Shown: positions 11,601-21,798, counted from the first letter of the stretch. The stretch is DNA of 64,000 bases from Isoetes taiwanensis (GCA_021234155.1 JAJEKV010000546.1:87727-151726); one strand, 5' to 3'. Notes: a model not told the origin generated them from the letters alone. Numbers and translations are program-made.

Positions 11601-13253
11601 CAATACATGGTTTATGCAAAAAGTGGTGTTTTTTCCCTTCTCCTACATGTGGCTATTTCTTTAGTCTTTTATTTATAGTGTTGATATTAAGTGGTCCACA
11701 TGTATAAATGCTTAAACCTACATCTGTTATTTTGAAGACAAACAACACCTAGAACCTCATAAAACCACATTACATAAAAACAACACGTGGATAAAAAGTA
11801 GCAAAAAACAATAGTCAAGAAAAAAGACATGTTAGAAAAAAAAAATATTTGCGCCAATTTTCCACGTGTAGACCTTTTCTTCCAAAAAAACCACTGTCCC
11901 TTTGTGCAAATCCGGATAAACGGGCCACTTGGTCTTTTAGGACCATTTTGGTGTTGTTTTTGGCATAAAACAACACTTCCGTACAACAAAAAAACAACTG
12001 TGGACCAAAAATCGAGGTCAGTGTGTATAGATCCCTGATAGGGAGGTTGCTGAATAATAGCATGCATATACATATACATAAAATATGTAGTCCAGGAGTA
12101 TAAGTTTATATCGTGCAAAATCTTGTGGGGTCTTTCTTGCTCCCAAAGGTTTTTGCAACGTAATACTGTTGAAATAACACACTTAAGGGATAATTTTATG
12201 CAGTTTTCTTAGTTTTTTAGTTCAAAAAGTTCTAAAATAGTTCTAAATTCTCTGACCTTGTAATGCAATGTTAGAGCATAAATTAGTCGAATCCCGTTGT
12301 TATTTTTACTTTTTTTTCTCTATACACATGCTAACTTCACTTTAGGCAGCTCAAAAACTGCTACTAAAGGCAAAGGACCCCAAAATGTTATGGAGACACA
12401 TGTGTTCAACGAGAAGGAAACTACGTAGTTTGTCCATAGGGGTGCGAGGAGTAGCAACCCCAAAAAAGTTTACCTATTTCTTTGCAAACAGACAAAAAAA
12501 AGCAAGATAGACAAATACTTCTCAGAGAGAAATGTGCGATGGCATGCCCACTTTCTGAGATGATGGAATTGTGCTGAAGACTCTCAACATTGACAAGGAG
12601 CTTGACTATCTTCTCAACATCACTATATTGTGAATTGGTATTGTGCAAGCCCAAAGACATGATAAATACATCTCCGAGAACAACAAAAAAGGCCATGTAA
12701 TCACAGAGCTTCACTACTTCAACTTCTGTTTCCTCGGTATAAATTTATACGGCATCGTCAGTTGGAACTTCAACTAACTGCATGATTTCATGGATGTATT
12801 ACCATTTGTAATACCATATGATGCAAAAACAATAATTTTTCATTCAAGCAGTTTGTTCAACTGTCTCCCAATGTCTTTTAAGGTCAATTAGGATGTTTAG
12901 CCAAAATGGTTGTGAAATAACAAATTTTTTGTCTTCTATAACAGCCAATATAAATGTTCTAAAGGATAAGATACAAAAGCGTCTAATTTTATCATATGAG
13001 TTTGCCCCATAATAAATCTTTGGCTTTCGTAGTGGTCCTTTTCCCCTCTAAAATGAGATATTTTTCTTTATTGTTCTTCTCCTTAATGTTAAGTCTTCCT
13101 AAAATGTCTGTTTTCATAAGCAGTTTTATAAATCTTTAGACACAAGATAGTAAAAGAGTCCTTTTTAGGGGTATTTTAGAATTTTGTAAATTTTTAGAAG
13201 GAATCTTTCAAACGCACTTCTTAAATAAGTGCGTTTCATTTTAAACCTTGTTC
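11601..13253. other. AT-rich non-coding stretch
   Basis: The longest frame here is 143 codons on the minus strand (11687-12118), rich in Phe, Tyr and Trp. It has the look of a chance frame in AT-rich DNA. No RNA gene, terminal repeat or domain was recognised. Confidence 0.4.
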
Positions 13254-14110
13254 TTAGCTTGGGGTAGCATATATTTTGATTTCAAGACATTGCATTTAGT
13301 AAAGACATTTTCTGGCATGTTAGTCACTCTAATTTGCTCTCTACTTTTCTCTGGCTTTGAGATTTCTTTAGCTCTTAAGTTTATAAAAGAGATAAAAAAT
13401 TTCTAGTTTATATTCAGCAACAAATTAGGGAATACAGCAGAGGCTAGGGGCTGCATAGTCAAGGCAAATGCATTTGAATAAAAGGTGGACGGAATAAGTT
13501 ACGGGACAGAGAGGCCCAGCCTCCGCCGTACACCAGGATAGCGAGGGCTGGACCCACCAACTGGTAATCCGGACCACTATAAACTCCCGCCATAGAATAA
13601 GAGCCAGCATGAAAAGACACAATGCATATGTATATAAGTGTGGTATTTGTAGTCAAAAAGGAGACTGGGATACGCTACGGACTGAGGGGTCTAACCCCCG
13701 CCGTAGGCCAGGATAGCGAGGGCACGACCCTCCAACTGGTTCCCGGATCACCAAAATGACTGAAGGAGAGCCTAAAGGCTTTAATAAATAATAGCTTACA
13801 AGTGCTCTTACTTCAAGTGCTTGAGGATGTGTTGCAGATTATGTGAAGACATCCATAGAATAATCAAAAACCATGTTTGGGACTCTACAAGAAGTTTTGC
13901 CAACTGCAGAATGTCCAACAAAGTGGAACAGAGAATAGCACAATCAATTATGCTGCAGGCCTTCAAAAACTCGAAGATGAGGACGTTCATCTAATCAGGT
14001 TTTTTCATTTGAATTGAATAGCTAGTAACACACAAAACAAGGGAAGGGTGATACCATTATCTGCATAATCTGGATGATTGATCTTCTCATTCTTTTATCA
14101 TCATTAGGTA
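13254..14110 (+). repeat. Segmental duplication, left block, copy 1
   Basis: Nearly identical to 23305-24160, and partly to 22749-23155. It contains two diverged modules at about 13478-13578 and 13655-13752 that share 'ccaggatagcgagggc' and 'ccaactggt'. The block ends at 'tcattaggta', where Helitron A begins; in copy 2 the same block continues without interruption. No protein-coding gene is recognised. Confidence 0.9.
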
Positions 14111-14283
14111 TCCTATATAATAATGTTTTGGCGTGTGTCTTGAACACGCCCTAGATTAAACGGCTCAGATTAAGTCAACTCAATGATCCAGATTATGCCA
14201 AAAAAACAAAGGGGAGGGTTTTCGACGTATTAGGGTTCGAGCAGCTCGGCAGTCTGCCATAGCCAAAAGCATGAACAAAAAGG

Positions 14284-14385
14284 GTAGCACAGGGAATGTT
14301 TTTCGATGCCAACTCGAAATTCCGAAACTCCTAGGGCAGCACAGGAAATATTTTTCGATGCCAACTCGAAATTCCGAAACTCCTT
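14284..14385 (+). repeat. 50-bp direct duplication inside Helitron A
   Basis: Two adjacent copies of a segment containing 'tttttcgatgccaactcgaa' followed by 'attccgaaactcct', differing at two or three bases. Confidence 0.9.
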
Positions 14386-14422
14386 CTGTTAGTAGTCAAA
14401 AGTGATCCCAGCAGTTCTGTTC

Positions 14423-15069
14423 TCAAAATCGGAAAACATTGGCCCTTTGCAAAGCACGCTGGGCTTCAAAATCAAATCGCAGGTAGAGCATCGGGACATC
14501 TTTCTTTGGTTCCTCTTTCTTTCTCCCACATGATCTTGACTCTGTTTGCCATGCCATGGATCTGTTCTTTGACTTCCACTTTGGATTTTCAGAATGTTTA
14601 TTAATATTCCTTGCCGGGATGAAGTTCAAAGTTGCTGGAGGTAAATCAAGGTTTTGCTTTATTTATATCCTGAATGTAGATAACATCCCAAACTGGGTCT
14701 ATGGTCATGATTTGATGAGTGTCCTTTTTTAAAGATTTTTGAAGGTTCGACAGCTTCTTCTGCCCTTGCAGCGAGCAAGAAGATGATGATGCCTGGAGCA
14801 GACTGCCAGCTATAGAGGTATGGTTCAATTTTGCTACCCTTTGCCTTTGATTCGGTCTCAGTCTGTAAGCAGCTTTCAGATTTTCCATGAACAGCTCTGT
14901 TGCAGAAGAACAGGCAGGGCATGACCAGGATGACTAAAGAGATGAATGGCAAGAGATTGAGATGATGGCAGCGGCATGTAAGAATGGCTCTCCTTTCTCC
15001 TTCATAGCTTGAGTCTGGAATCCTTTTCCTCCTGTTAAGTTTCAGATGGGATTTCATGGCCATCGGCAT
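14423..15069 (-). pseudogene. Captured exon-like fragments, membrane-anchor-like
   Basis: Minus-strand frames here look like pieces of a captured gene. One begins with a basic N-terminus ('MKSHLKLNRRKRIPD') followed by a hydrophobic stretch 'LLPFISLVILVMPCLFF', as in type II membrane proteins. A second (14423-14629) is preceded by an acceptor-like 'tttacctccag' and is Lys/Glu-rich. The parent gene was not recognised. The orientation is opposite to the Helitron's own 5'-3' sense. Confidence 0.35.
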
Positions 15070-15164
15070 TTATTGAATCATGCAACAGCATTGTATTGCA
15101 ATATTTTTAAGCCCTAACTTGCAATGCATTAGACACACAAGCATTTGATAAGGTTCCCAAGTCA

Positions 15165-15282
15165 GGCCAGTGAAAATGGTTATAATCATATGCAGAAGAC
15201 AAAATTCTAGAGTTCATAGAAGCCAGTGAAAATGGTTGTAATCATATGCAGAAGATAAATTTCTGGAGTTCATAGAAGCTTT
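15165..15282 (+). repeat. Direct duplication, about 56 bp
   Basis: The phrase 'gccagtgaaaatggtt' followed by 'ataatcatatgcagaag' and 'gagttcatagaa' occurs twice in tandem within Helitron A. The copies differ at a few positions. Confidence 0.85.
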
Positions 15283-17113
15283 GCATATTCTTTTATTATA
15301 TAGAACTGTGTTAATTGATGGTTTTATCAAGCAGGACATTGAGCAAGCATATAAATTGCTTCATGAATGAAAAATGCATGAACACCACATGAGTTTTCTT
15401 AGGTTATTTAGCTTCACAACACCATACCACATAATTTTTAGCAGCATACAATTGAAGCTGTGTTCATGTTAGACTTCGGATATTTGTCTTCGCTGCCATT
15501 GTCCCATAAAACTGATATGCTATTTCCTGTCATATTGGATTCTTATTTGTCAATTTTCTGTCACGTGTTTTAGGTCATGGACTTCCAGCCAGGGGTTTTG
15601 AGGTCATGGAGTTCCATCCAGGGGATTATCTAAAATGTGAAGGTAAATATCTATTTATTTATATGATCAAGGTACGATTATATTGCATGTTTGAAACATG
15701 GATGCATTTTATGAGGTTCAAGCTCCAAAACTGATATTAGCTACTACTTTCTTTATAGGATGTACATCACATCCAGCATAGACTTCTTCATTTGGAGGTT
15801 CATTTGGTAATAAAGTGTTTTTATTTGTCACATGTCTACAACAACAGCATATTTGTCATGTGTCTACAATAACAGCCACATCTGACCACTTTTTGCTCAT
15901 AGAGAGAGTACAGAATATGTTGAGAAAGCTAATTGAATATGCTTTATGAAAAAAATAGACTTTTCATAGTCCATGGCAGTTGGGAAAGGCACAGTTTCAA
16001 CTCCGTGTTGCTCAACAAAAGGCTATAGAAGCTGCTAAAAGAGAAGCAACTAATACATGCAGCTCATCAACTCCAGTTCTGTATTTTAAACATGCAGGCA
16101 GTCCTGGCATCACTGGCATCACGATCACATCTCTAGAATATTATTTGACCTTCTATAGTAATAAAGGGAAACCATTTATACTTTTTAGTCACCACATTCC
16201 AGCATCTTCTTGAGCTCGCCTCATGTCCAACAAAATCATGAACTATAGCAATTATAAAAGTTCCCTCCTTTCTCTTTCTTGGACAGACTACATCCTCATT
16301 CACTCACTATGATTTGTCGCCAAATATGACATGTTATGTGTCTAACTCTAGGTAAATGCAACAACTGAGTCATTTTGGTTTATTATTTAAATTCCCATGG
16401 TTTTCGAAGAAGATTAGCATGATTAATATTTGAGAGGGCAATGTTAGATGCTTTAGATTTGGCATAGATATCTAGCATTTGTTCTCGATTATTAATTCAG
16501 ACTTTGTTACATTTCTAGATTGTGGCACATGCCGTTGATATGAAGTTTCTCCACATATTGCAGCCAATACATTTCAATCTATGAACATATTTCAATTTAT
16601 GAACGATTTGGCAATGATTAGGACTTGCTAATGATTTTTTGCAATATTTGAATTGCATATACTTAAAGATCAGCCTTAGAACAAAGACCACTCTTGAAAG
16701 GCATCCACTTCCAATTGAAAGATATCCACTTTTACTTGAAAAGTTGATGACGCTTGAAAAAACATGTCTGAATTAATGCAAAATCTTGGATGCAAATAGA
16801 GCTCCACAACATAATGCATGATCACAAAGCTTCTTTTATAATACAATTCTTTTGCACATGGTATTTGCATAAGAGTTTGCCAAGCTTACTGTCTAGATGT
16901 TGAATTGCCTCGCAAAGATGTCTAAGTCACGTTGGGTTTAGAGAAATTAAAATTATTATACATAGCAATGACCTTAAGGTACGTATAAAAATTATTACAC
17001 ACAACATAGCAATGCAGAAGGTCCTGAGTACAAGCTTACTCCGCCAATGAGTACAAGCTTACTCCGCCAATGAGAGAGGCGAGATGAAGGCGATTCAGAG
17101 ACTCTCAATTTAA

Positions 17114-17130
17114 GCCCAGCAACGCTGGGC
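17114..17130 (+). other. Helitron A 3' terminal hairpin
   Basis: GCCCAGC-AAC-GCTGGGC, a 7-bp stem with a 3-base loop, lies just before ACCATTACTAG. Such hairpins near the 3' end are typical of Helitrons and are thought to mark the end of transfer. Confidence 0.9.
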
Positions 17131-17141
17131 ACCATTACTAG

Positions 17142-17819
17142 TAAATATAGATTGGCTGTTGTAAGCTATGAAATTGGACGGTTTCTTTACACAATGCATC
17201 AATTCTATCAACATAGTATATGCATGCTATGTATGAAATTGGGAAGTTTCTTTAGATGCTTTACACTGAACTTTTAGGCAGTGACTACATAAGATGGGGA
17301 TTGTGTTAACATGGTGTAGTTAGAATATTTCAAGATGGTTTATAAACACGGACCTTTGGACACGTGATGTTATGTTGACAGTAATTACTACATATTCATA
17401 GCTCCGGATTGGAGCTCTAATCAGTACTAATCAGTTTAGTTTAAGGTTTTTGCAGCCTAACAATAATGGCGTGGGAAAAATCCAAAATCCAGAATGACGG
17501 AAAATGGATCTGATAATAATACTATGCATTAGTGAGCCCATTACTATTAATCGAAAACCCTTCGGGGCGGGGTTTTTTAATCCTGATAGTAATCGGCGTC
17601 ACTAGTGTAGCCCAGGTCATAGACAGGGAAAGAGGGTTTGTAATATGAACCGCACAAAAAGCGGCTCATAAACCCCACACAAATTGTTCAGTTAAAAGCT
17701 GATTGATAACGACGCACCTGTGCACGGCCTTGAAGCCGATCCAAAGCGGGGTGCCGGTATTAATAGGAAAAAGTGAAGCCTCCAGAAAAGGCTACAATAG
17801 AAAACAGCATGATGTGCTA
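17142..17819 (+). repeat. Segmental duplication, right block, copy 1
   Basis: Continuation of the duplicated segment, nearly identical to 24161-24847; copy 2 has about nine extra bases ('ggtttttcct'). It ends at 'gatgtgcta', where copy 2 carries Helitron B. It holds a foldback structure at 17525-17608 and no recognised gene. Confidence 0.9.
17525..17608. repeat. Foldback with G/C-rich inner hairpin
   Basis: Outer arms 'tagtgagcccattactatta' and, reversed, 'tagtgacgccgattactatc' flank an inner hairpin, AAAACCC-TTCGGGGCGGGGTTTT, ending in a T run. The structure is repeated in copy 2 near 24548-24637. It resembles a bacterial-type terminator, but in this setting a small foldback element or RNA hairpin is likelier. 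Confidence 0.5.
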
Positions 17820-17915
17820 TAGTAGCACCCATCAGGGAGCTCGCCCATGCTACATAAGTCCACGGGCCTCAGGGCACAAGGGACAATAATGTATCTATCT
17901 ATCTATCTATCTATT
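17820..17915 (+). repeat. Array leader with TATC microsatellite
   Basis: A leader of about 70 bases containing 'agggagctcgcccatgctac' precedes a (TATC)n run at about 17892-17914. The same leader and microsatellite precede the second array at 28164-28259. It belongs to the segmental duplication. Confidence 0.85.
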
Positions 17916-17988
17916 GACCACAGTGTGAATTGAACCCACGACCTTTTGATCTGAAGTCAAACGCGCTAATCCACTGCGCTATGCAGCC
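17916..17988 (-). tRNA. tRNA-Arg-like, anticodon changed to TCA
   Basis: Same fold as the TCG copies, but the anticodon loop reads CTTCAGA, giving TCA. This would pair with the UGA stop codon. The change is a C-to-T type substitution at a CpG. The T stem also has one mismatch (GTGTG). Possibly an inactive copy. Confidence 0.75.
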
Positions 17989-18127
17989 CTATTAGTGTTG
18001 ATCTACCATCAAGTCCTGTTGTCGATAAAAGCTTATCAGCGAAGCTATTCCAAAGAATTATGGAGTAGCACTGAAGATCTTGAGACACCAGGGTACTATT
18101 GGTTTAACTTTTACATAGTGTAATTAT

Positions 18128-18208
18128 GTTGAGATGGCCGAGTTGGTCTAAGGCGCCAGATTAAGGTTCTGGTCCGAAAGGGCATGGGTTCAAATCCCAT
18201 TCTCAACA
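18128..18208 (+). tRNA. tRNA-Leu(AAG)
   Basis: Reference copy for the array, 81 bases. Acceptor stem GTTGAGA/TCTCAAC plus A73; anticodon stem CCAGA/TCTGG with loop TTAAGGT (AAG, reads CUU); long variable arm as in all eukaryotic tRNA-Leu; T arm ATGGG-TTCAAAT-CCCAT. The internal Pol III boxes are both good: A box TGGCCGAGTTGG and B box GGTTCAAATCC. Upstream there is a CAA triplet in most copies (here the word is 'gtgtaattat'). A T5 run about 14 bases downstream should act as terminator. Confidence 0.95.
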
Positions 18209-18265
18209 TAGTAGTTGTATTTTTATGCATAGATTGCACGGATCTTAGGATGTTGTTGCCATATT

Positions 18266-18338
18266 GACCACAATGGAAATTGAACCCACGACCTTTTGAT
18301 CCGAAGTCAAATGCGCTAATCCACTGCGCTATGCAGCC
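18266..18338 (-). tRNA. tRNA-Arg(TCG)
   Basis: Reference Arg fold, 73 bases. Acceptor GGCTGCA/TGTGGTC with three G-U pairs, A box TAGCGCAGTGG, anticodon stem TTTGA/TCAAA with loop CTTCGGA (TCG), T arm with B box GGTTCAATTCC. This copy has a T-stem mismatch. Unlike tRNA-Leu, no run of four or more T follows on its own strand before it enters the neighbouring Leu gene. Confidence 0.88.
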
Positions 18339-18481
18339 CTATTAGTGTTGATCTACCATCAAGTCCTGTTGTCGTAAAAGCTTATCAGCGAAGCTATATT
18401 CCAAAGAATTATGGAGTAGTACTGAAAATCTTGCATAGACACCAGGGTACTATTGGTTTAACTTTTACATAGTGCAATTAT

Positions 18482-18562
18482 GTTGAGATGGCCGAGTTGG
18501 TTTAAGGTGCCAGATTAAGGTTCTGGTTCGAAAGGGCATGGGTTCAAATCCCATTCTCAACA
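18482..18562 (+). tRNA. tRNA-Leu(AAG)
   Basis: Full length. D arm reads TTTAAGGTGCC and the base after the anticodon stem is T instead of C; the fold and both Pol III boxes are kept. CAA lies at -7. Confidence 0.92.
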
Positions 18563-18619
18563 TAGTAGTTGTATTTTTATGCATAGATTGCACGGATCTT
18601 AGAATGTTGTTGCCATATT

Positions 18620-18692
18620 CACCACAGTGGGAATTGAACCCACGACCTTTTGATCCGAAGTCAAACGCACTAATCCACTGCGCTATGCAGCC
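18620..18692 (-). tRNA. tRNA-Arg(TCG), 3' acceptor base changed
   Basis: Anticodon arm intact. Position 72 is G instead of C ('attcaccac' on the plus strand), so the first acceptor pair is G-G. This subtype recurs at 20524, 20877, 21584, 28966, 29668, 31077, 31788 and 43778. Confidence 0.8.
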
Positions 18693-18834
18693 CTATTAGT
18701 GTTGATCTACCATCAAGTCCTGTTGTCGATAAAAGCTTATCAGTGAAGCTATTCCAAAGAATTATGGAGTAGCACTGAAGATCTTGCATAGACACCAGGG
18801 TACTATTGGTTTAACTTTTACATAGTGCAATTAT

Positions 18835-18916
18835 GTTGAGATGGCGAGTTGGTCTAAAGGCGCCCGGATTAAGGTTACGGTCCGAAAGGGCATGGGTTCA
18901 AATCCCATTCTCAACA
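18835..18916 (+). pseudogene. tRNA-Leu copy with damaged D and anticodon arms
   Basis: One C is missing in the A box (TGGCGAG). The anticodon stem reads CCCGG...TTACGG and no longer pairs properly. The T arm and acceptor are perfect. The same changes recur in many copies further right, so a consensus error is possible. Confidence 0.7.
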
Positions 18917-18973
18917 TAGTAGTTGTATTTTTATGCATAGATTGCACGGATCTTAGAATGTTGTTGCCATATT

Positions 18974-19043
18974 AACCCTTTGGGAATTGAACCCACGACC
19001 TTGTGATGAAGTGAAAGCGCTAATCCCTTTGTGCTATGCAGCC
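18974..19043 (-). pseudogene. Damaged tRNA-Arg copy
   Basis: The anticodon region reads 'ttgtgatgaagtgaaagcg' on the plus strand and lacks a proper TCG loop. The acceptor 3' side ('aaccctttggg') is also changed. Confidence 0.75.
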
Positions 19044-19185
19044 CTATTAGTGTTGATCTACTATCAAGTCCTGTTGTCGATAAAAGCTTATCATCGAAGC
19101 TAATCCAAAGAATTACGGAGTAGCTCTGAAGATCTTTCATAGACAAAAAGGTACTATTGGATTAACTTTTACATAATGCAATTAT

Positions 19186-19266
19186 GTTGAGATGGCCGAG
19201 TTGGTTGAAGGCGCCAGATTCAGGTTCTGGTCCGAAAGGGCATGGGTTCAAATCCCATTCTGAACA
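19186..19266 (+). tRNA. tRNA-Leu(CAG)
   Basis: The anticodon loop is TTCAGGT, so it reads CUG. The 3' acceptor strand is TCTGAAC, giving one mismatch with GTTGAGA. It is followed directly by the 0.43-kb non-tRNA block. Confidence 0.85.
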
Positions 19267-19700
19267 TAGTAGTTGTATTTTTATGCTTAGATTGCACGGA
19301 TCTTAGAAAGTTGTTGATCTGATAGCTCTGCTCTTGTAAGATGCTCATCAGGCGCTTAGGGTTTCAGCCCTGCTCTTTTGCTCATAACTCGGGATTCCGG
19401 TGTCAGATTCAGGTGTTCTTGGGCTCTTGGAAAGCTTATCGAACGAGGTTTCCATCGGTGTATGATTTGTATGGTGTTTCCTCTGTTTTAGTCGACGGAA
19501 TCCACCTGACAGTCCCGGCCCTCTTTTGGCGGTGCTAGGGTTTGACTGCAGTTTTCTTTTGGCCATAACTTCTGTATCTGGTGGCAGTTTTGGGTGTGTT
19601 TGGGCTTGTTGGAAAGCTCTTTGAGCACTCCATCCAGTGGTGCTTAAGTTTTTCAGAGATTGGCCTGTTGGGAAAGACAGTTCAGCTCTGAAACTTCAGG
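19267..19700 (+). repeat. 0.43-kb non-tRNA block in the array, copy 1
   Basis: Nearly identical to 22231-22665. It contains two diverged ~190-bp halves, each with 'cataactc/cataactt', 'gggct...ttggaaagct' and a conserved spacing. This kind of sequence is common in plant LTR/UTR repeats. A 65-codon plus-strand frame (19341-19538) and a 72-codon minus-strand frame are present but look fortuitous. Confidence 0.85.
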
Positions 19701-19748
19701 TTCAGGTTCTGGTCCGAAAGGGCATGGGTTCAAATCCCATTCTCAACA
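19701..19748 (+). pseudogene. 3' half of tRNA-Leu at a recombination joint
   Basis: Only the anticodon 3' side, variable arm, T arm and acceptor remain. The joint with the preceding block lies in 'cttcaggttcaggttctgg', where a short 'ttcagg' word is shared by both partners, suggesting microhomology-mediated joining. Confidence 0.85.
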
Positions 19749-19805
19749 TAGTAGTTGTATTTTTATGCATAGAGTGCACGGATCTTAGAATGTTGTTGCC
19801 ATATT

Positions 19806-19878
19806 GACCACAGTGGAAATTGAACCCATGACCTTTTGCTCTGAAGTCAAATGCGCTAATCCACTGCGCTATGCAACC
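19806..19878 (-). tRNA. tRNA-Arg-like, anticodon TCA
   Basis: Loop CTTCAGA with an adjacent change that breaks the last anticodon-stem pair (TTTGA/GCAAA). Same subtype as 33196, 44130 and 46014. Confidence 0.7.
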
Positions 19879-20020
19879 CTATTAGTGTTGATCTACCATC
19901 AAGTCCTGTTGTCGATAAAAGCTTATCAGCGAAGCTATTCCAAAGAATTATGGAGTAGCACTGAAGATCTTGCATAGACACCAGGGTACTATTGGTTTAA
20001 CTTTTACATAGTGCAATTAT

Positions 20021-20101
20021 GTTGAGATGGCCGAGTTGGTCTAAGGCGCCAGATTCAGGTTCTGGTCCGAAAGGGCATGGGTTCAAATCCCATTCTCAAC
20101 A
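20021..20101 (+). tRNA. tRNA-Leu(CAG)
   Basis: Perfect acceptor, D, anticodon and T arms; loop TTCAGGT. CAA at -7 and a T5 run downstream. Confidence 0.94.
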
Positions 20102-20158
20102 TAGTAGTTGTATTTTTATGCATAGAGTGCACGGATCTTAGAATGTTGTTGCCATATT

Positions 20159-20242
20159 GACCACAGTGGAAATTGAACCCACGACCTTTTGATCCAGAAG
20201 TCAAAAGGCGCTAATCCTTTCGCGCTATGCTTCTCTCTACCC
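20159..20242 (-). pseudogene. Damaged tRNA-Arg copy
   Basis: Extra bases in the anticodon arm ('gatccagaagtcaaaagg') and a disrupted 5' end ('gctatgcttctctctacccc'). The T arm is intact. Confidence 0.75.
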
Positions 20243-20385
20243 CTATTAGGTGTTGATCTACCATCAAGTCATGTTGTCGATAAAAGCTTATCAGCGAAGC
20301 TATTCCAAAGAATTATGGAGTAGCACTGAAAATCTTGCATAGACACCAGGGTACTATTGGTTTAACTTTTACATAGTGCAATTAT

Positions 20386-20466
20386 GTTGAGATAGCCGAG
20401 TTGGTCTAAGGCGCCAGATTAAGGTTCTAGTTCGAAAGGGCATGGGTTCAAATCCCATTCTCAACA
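20386..20466 (+). tRNA. tRNA-Leu(AAG), weakened
   Basis: A box has GATAGCC instead of GATGGCC, and the anticodon stem has one mismatch (CCAGA/TCTAG). Confidence 0.8.
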
Positions 20467-20523
20467 TAGTAGTTGTATTTTTATGCATAGATTGCACGGA
20501 TCTTAGAATGTTGTTGCCATATT

Positions 20524-20596
20524 CACCACAGTGGGAATTGAACCCACGACCTTTTGATCCGAAGTCAAACGCACTAATCCACTGCGCTATGCAGCC
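20524..20596 (-). tRNA. tRNA-Arg(TCG), G72 subtype
   Basis: Intact apart from the G-G first acceptor pair and one D-stem-adjacent change (GTGCG side 'acgcact'). Confidence 0.8.
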
Positions 20597-20738
20597 CTAT
20601 TAGTGTTGATCTACCATCAAGTCCTGTTGTCGATAAAAGCTTATCAGCGAAGCTATTCCAAAGAATTATGGAGTAGCACTGAAGATCTTGCATAGACACC
20701 AGGGTACTATTGGTTTAACTTTTACATAGTGCAATTAT

Positions 20739-20819
20739 GTTGAGATGGCCGAGTTGGTCTAAGGCGCCAGATTCAGGTTCTGGTCCGAAAGGGCATGGGT
20801 TCAAGTCCCATTCTCAACA
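20739..20819 (+). tRNA. tRNA-Leu(CAG)
   Basis: Full length; the T loop reads TTCAAGT, a single change from the array norm. Confidence 0.92.
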
Positions 20820-20876
20820 TAGTAGTTGTATTTTTATGCATAGATTGCACGGATCTTAGAATGTTGTTGCCATATT

Positions 20877-20949
20877 CACCACAGTGGGAATTGAACCCAC
20901 AACCTTTTGATCCGAAGTCAAACGCACTAATCCACTGCGCTATGCAGCC
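20877..20949 (-). tRNA. tRNA-Arg(TCG), G72 subtype
   Basis: As 20524, with one extra change before the T arm ('cacaacc' for 'cacgacc'). Confidence 0.78.
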
Positions 20950-21091
20950 CTATTAGTGTTGATCTACCATCAAGTCCTGTTGTCGATAAAAGCTTATCAT
21001 CGAAGCTATTCCAAAGAATTATGGAGTAGCACTGAAGATCTTGCATAGATACCAGGGTACTATTGGTTTAACTTTTACATAATGCAATTAT

Positions 21092-21172
21092 GTTGAGATG
21101 GCCGAGTTGGTCTAAGGCGCCAGATTAAGGTTCTGGTCCGAAAGGGCATGGGTTCAAATCCCATTCTCAACA
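21092..21172 (+). tRNA. tRNA-Leu(AAG)
   Basis: Perfect array consensus. The downstream T run is shortened here ('gttgtagtttta'), leaving only T4. Confidence 0.94.
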
Positions 21173-21229
21173 TAGTAGTTGTAGTTTTATGCATAGATTG
21201 CACGGAACTTAGAATGTTGTTGCCATATT

Positions 21230-21302
21230 GACCACAGTGGAAATTGAACCCACGACCTTTTGATCCGAAGTCAAACGCGCTAATCCACTGCGCTATGCAG
21301 CC
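21230..21302 (-). tRNA. tRNA-Arg(TCG)
   Basis: C72 present, anticodon arm perfect, one T-stem mismatch ('gtggaaatt'). Confidence 0.88.
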
Positions 21303-21445
21303 CTATTAGGTGTTGATCTACCATCAAGTCCTGTTGTCGATAAAAGCTTATCAGCGAAGCTATTCCAAAGAATTATGGAGTAGCACTGAAAATCTTGCAT
21401 AGACACCAGGGTACTATTGGTTTAACATTTACATAGTGCAATTAT

Positions 21446-21526
21446 GTTGAGATGGCCGAGTTGGTCTAAGGTGCCAGATTAAGGTTCTGGTTCGAAAGGG
21501 CATGGGTTCAAATCCCATTCTCAACA
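21446..21526 (+). tRNA. tRNA-Leu(AAG)
   Basis: Full length with GGTGCC in the D-arm region and GGTTCG after the anticodon stem. Confidence 0.92.
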
Positions 21527-21583
21527 TAGTAGTTGTATTTTTATGCATAGATTGCACGGATCTTAGAATGTTGTTGCCATATT

Positions 21584-21656
21584 CACCACAGTGGGAATTG
21601 AACCCACGACCTTTTGATCCGAAGTCAAACGCACTAATCCACTGCGCTATGCAGCC
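21584..21656 (-). tRNA. tRNA-Arg(TCG), G72 subtype
   Basis: Otherwise consensus. Confidence 0.8.
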
Positions 21657-21798
21657 CTATTAGTGTTGATCTACCATCAAGTCCTGTTGTCGATAAAAGC
21701 TTATCAGCGAAGCTATTCCAAAGAATTATGGAGTAGCACTGAAGATCTTGCATAGACACCAGGGTACTATTGGTTTAACTTTTACATAGTGCAATTAT

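Larger units (their letters stand above)
14111..17141 (+). mobile_element. Non-autonomous Helitron A
   Basis: A 3,031-bp element starting with TC ('TCCTATATAATAATG') and ending with CTAG. The end is preceded seven bases upstream by a perfect 7-bp-stem hairpin, GCCCAGCAACGCTGGGC. It sits between A and T with no target-site duplication, which is the Helitron signature. The uninterrupted counterpart at 24160/24161 reads 'ttaggta|taaatatag', so both ends are defined to the base. No Rep/helicase frame is present, so it would need proteins from elsewhere. Inside are small internal duplications and exon-like segments of unknown origin. It shares both termini with the element at 24848-28163. Confidence 0.93.

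Noticed and set aside
11687-12118. 143-codon minus-strand ORF
   Set aside because: Phe/Tyr/Trp-rich, in AT-rich non-repeated DNA, with no domain and overlapping frames on both strands.
17554-17580. Bacterial rho-independent terminator, hence bacterial contamination
   Set aside because: The surrounding duplication, Helitrons and plant tRNA genes are clearly eukaryotic; the hairpin is better seen as part of a foldback.
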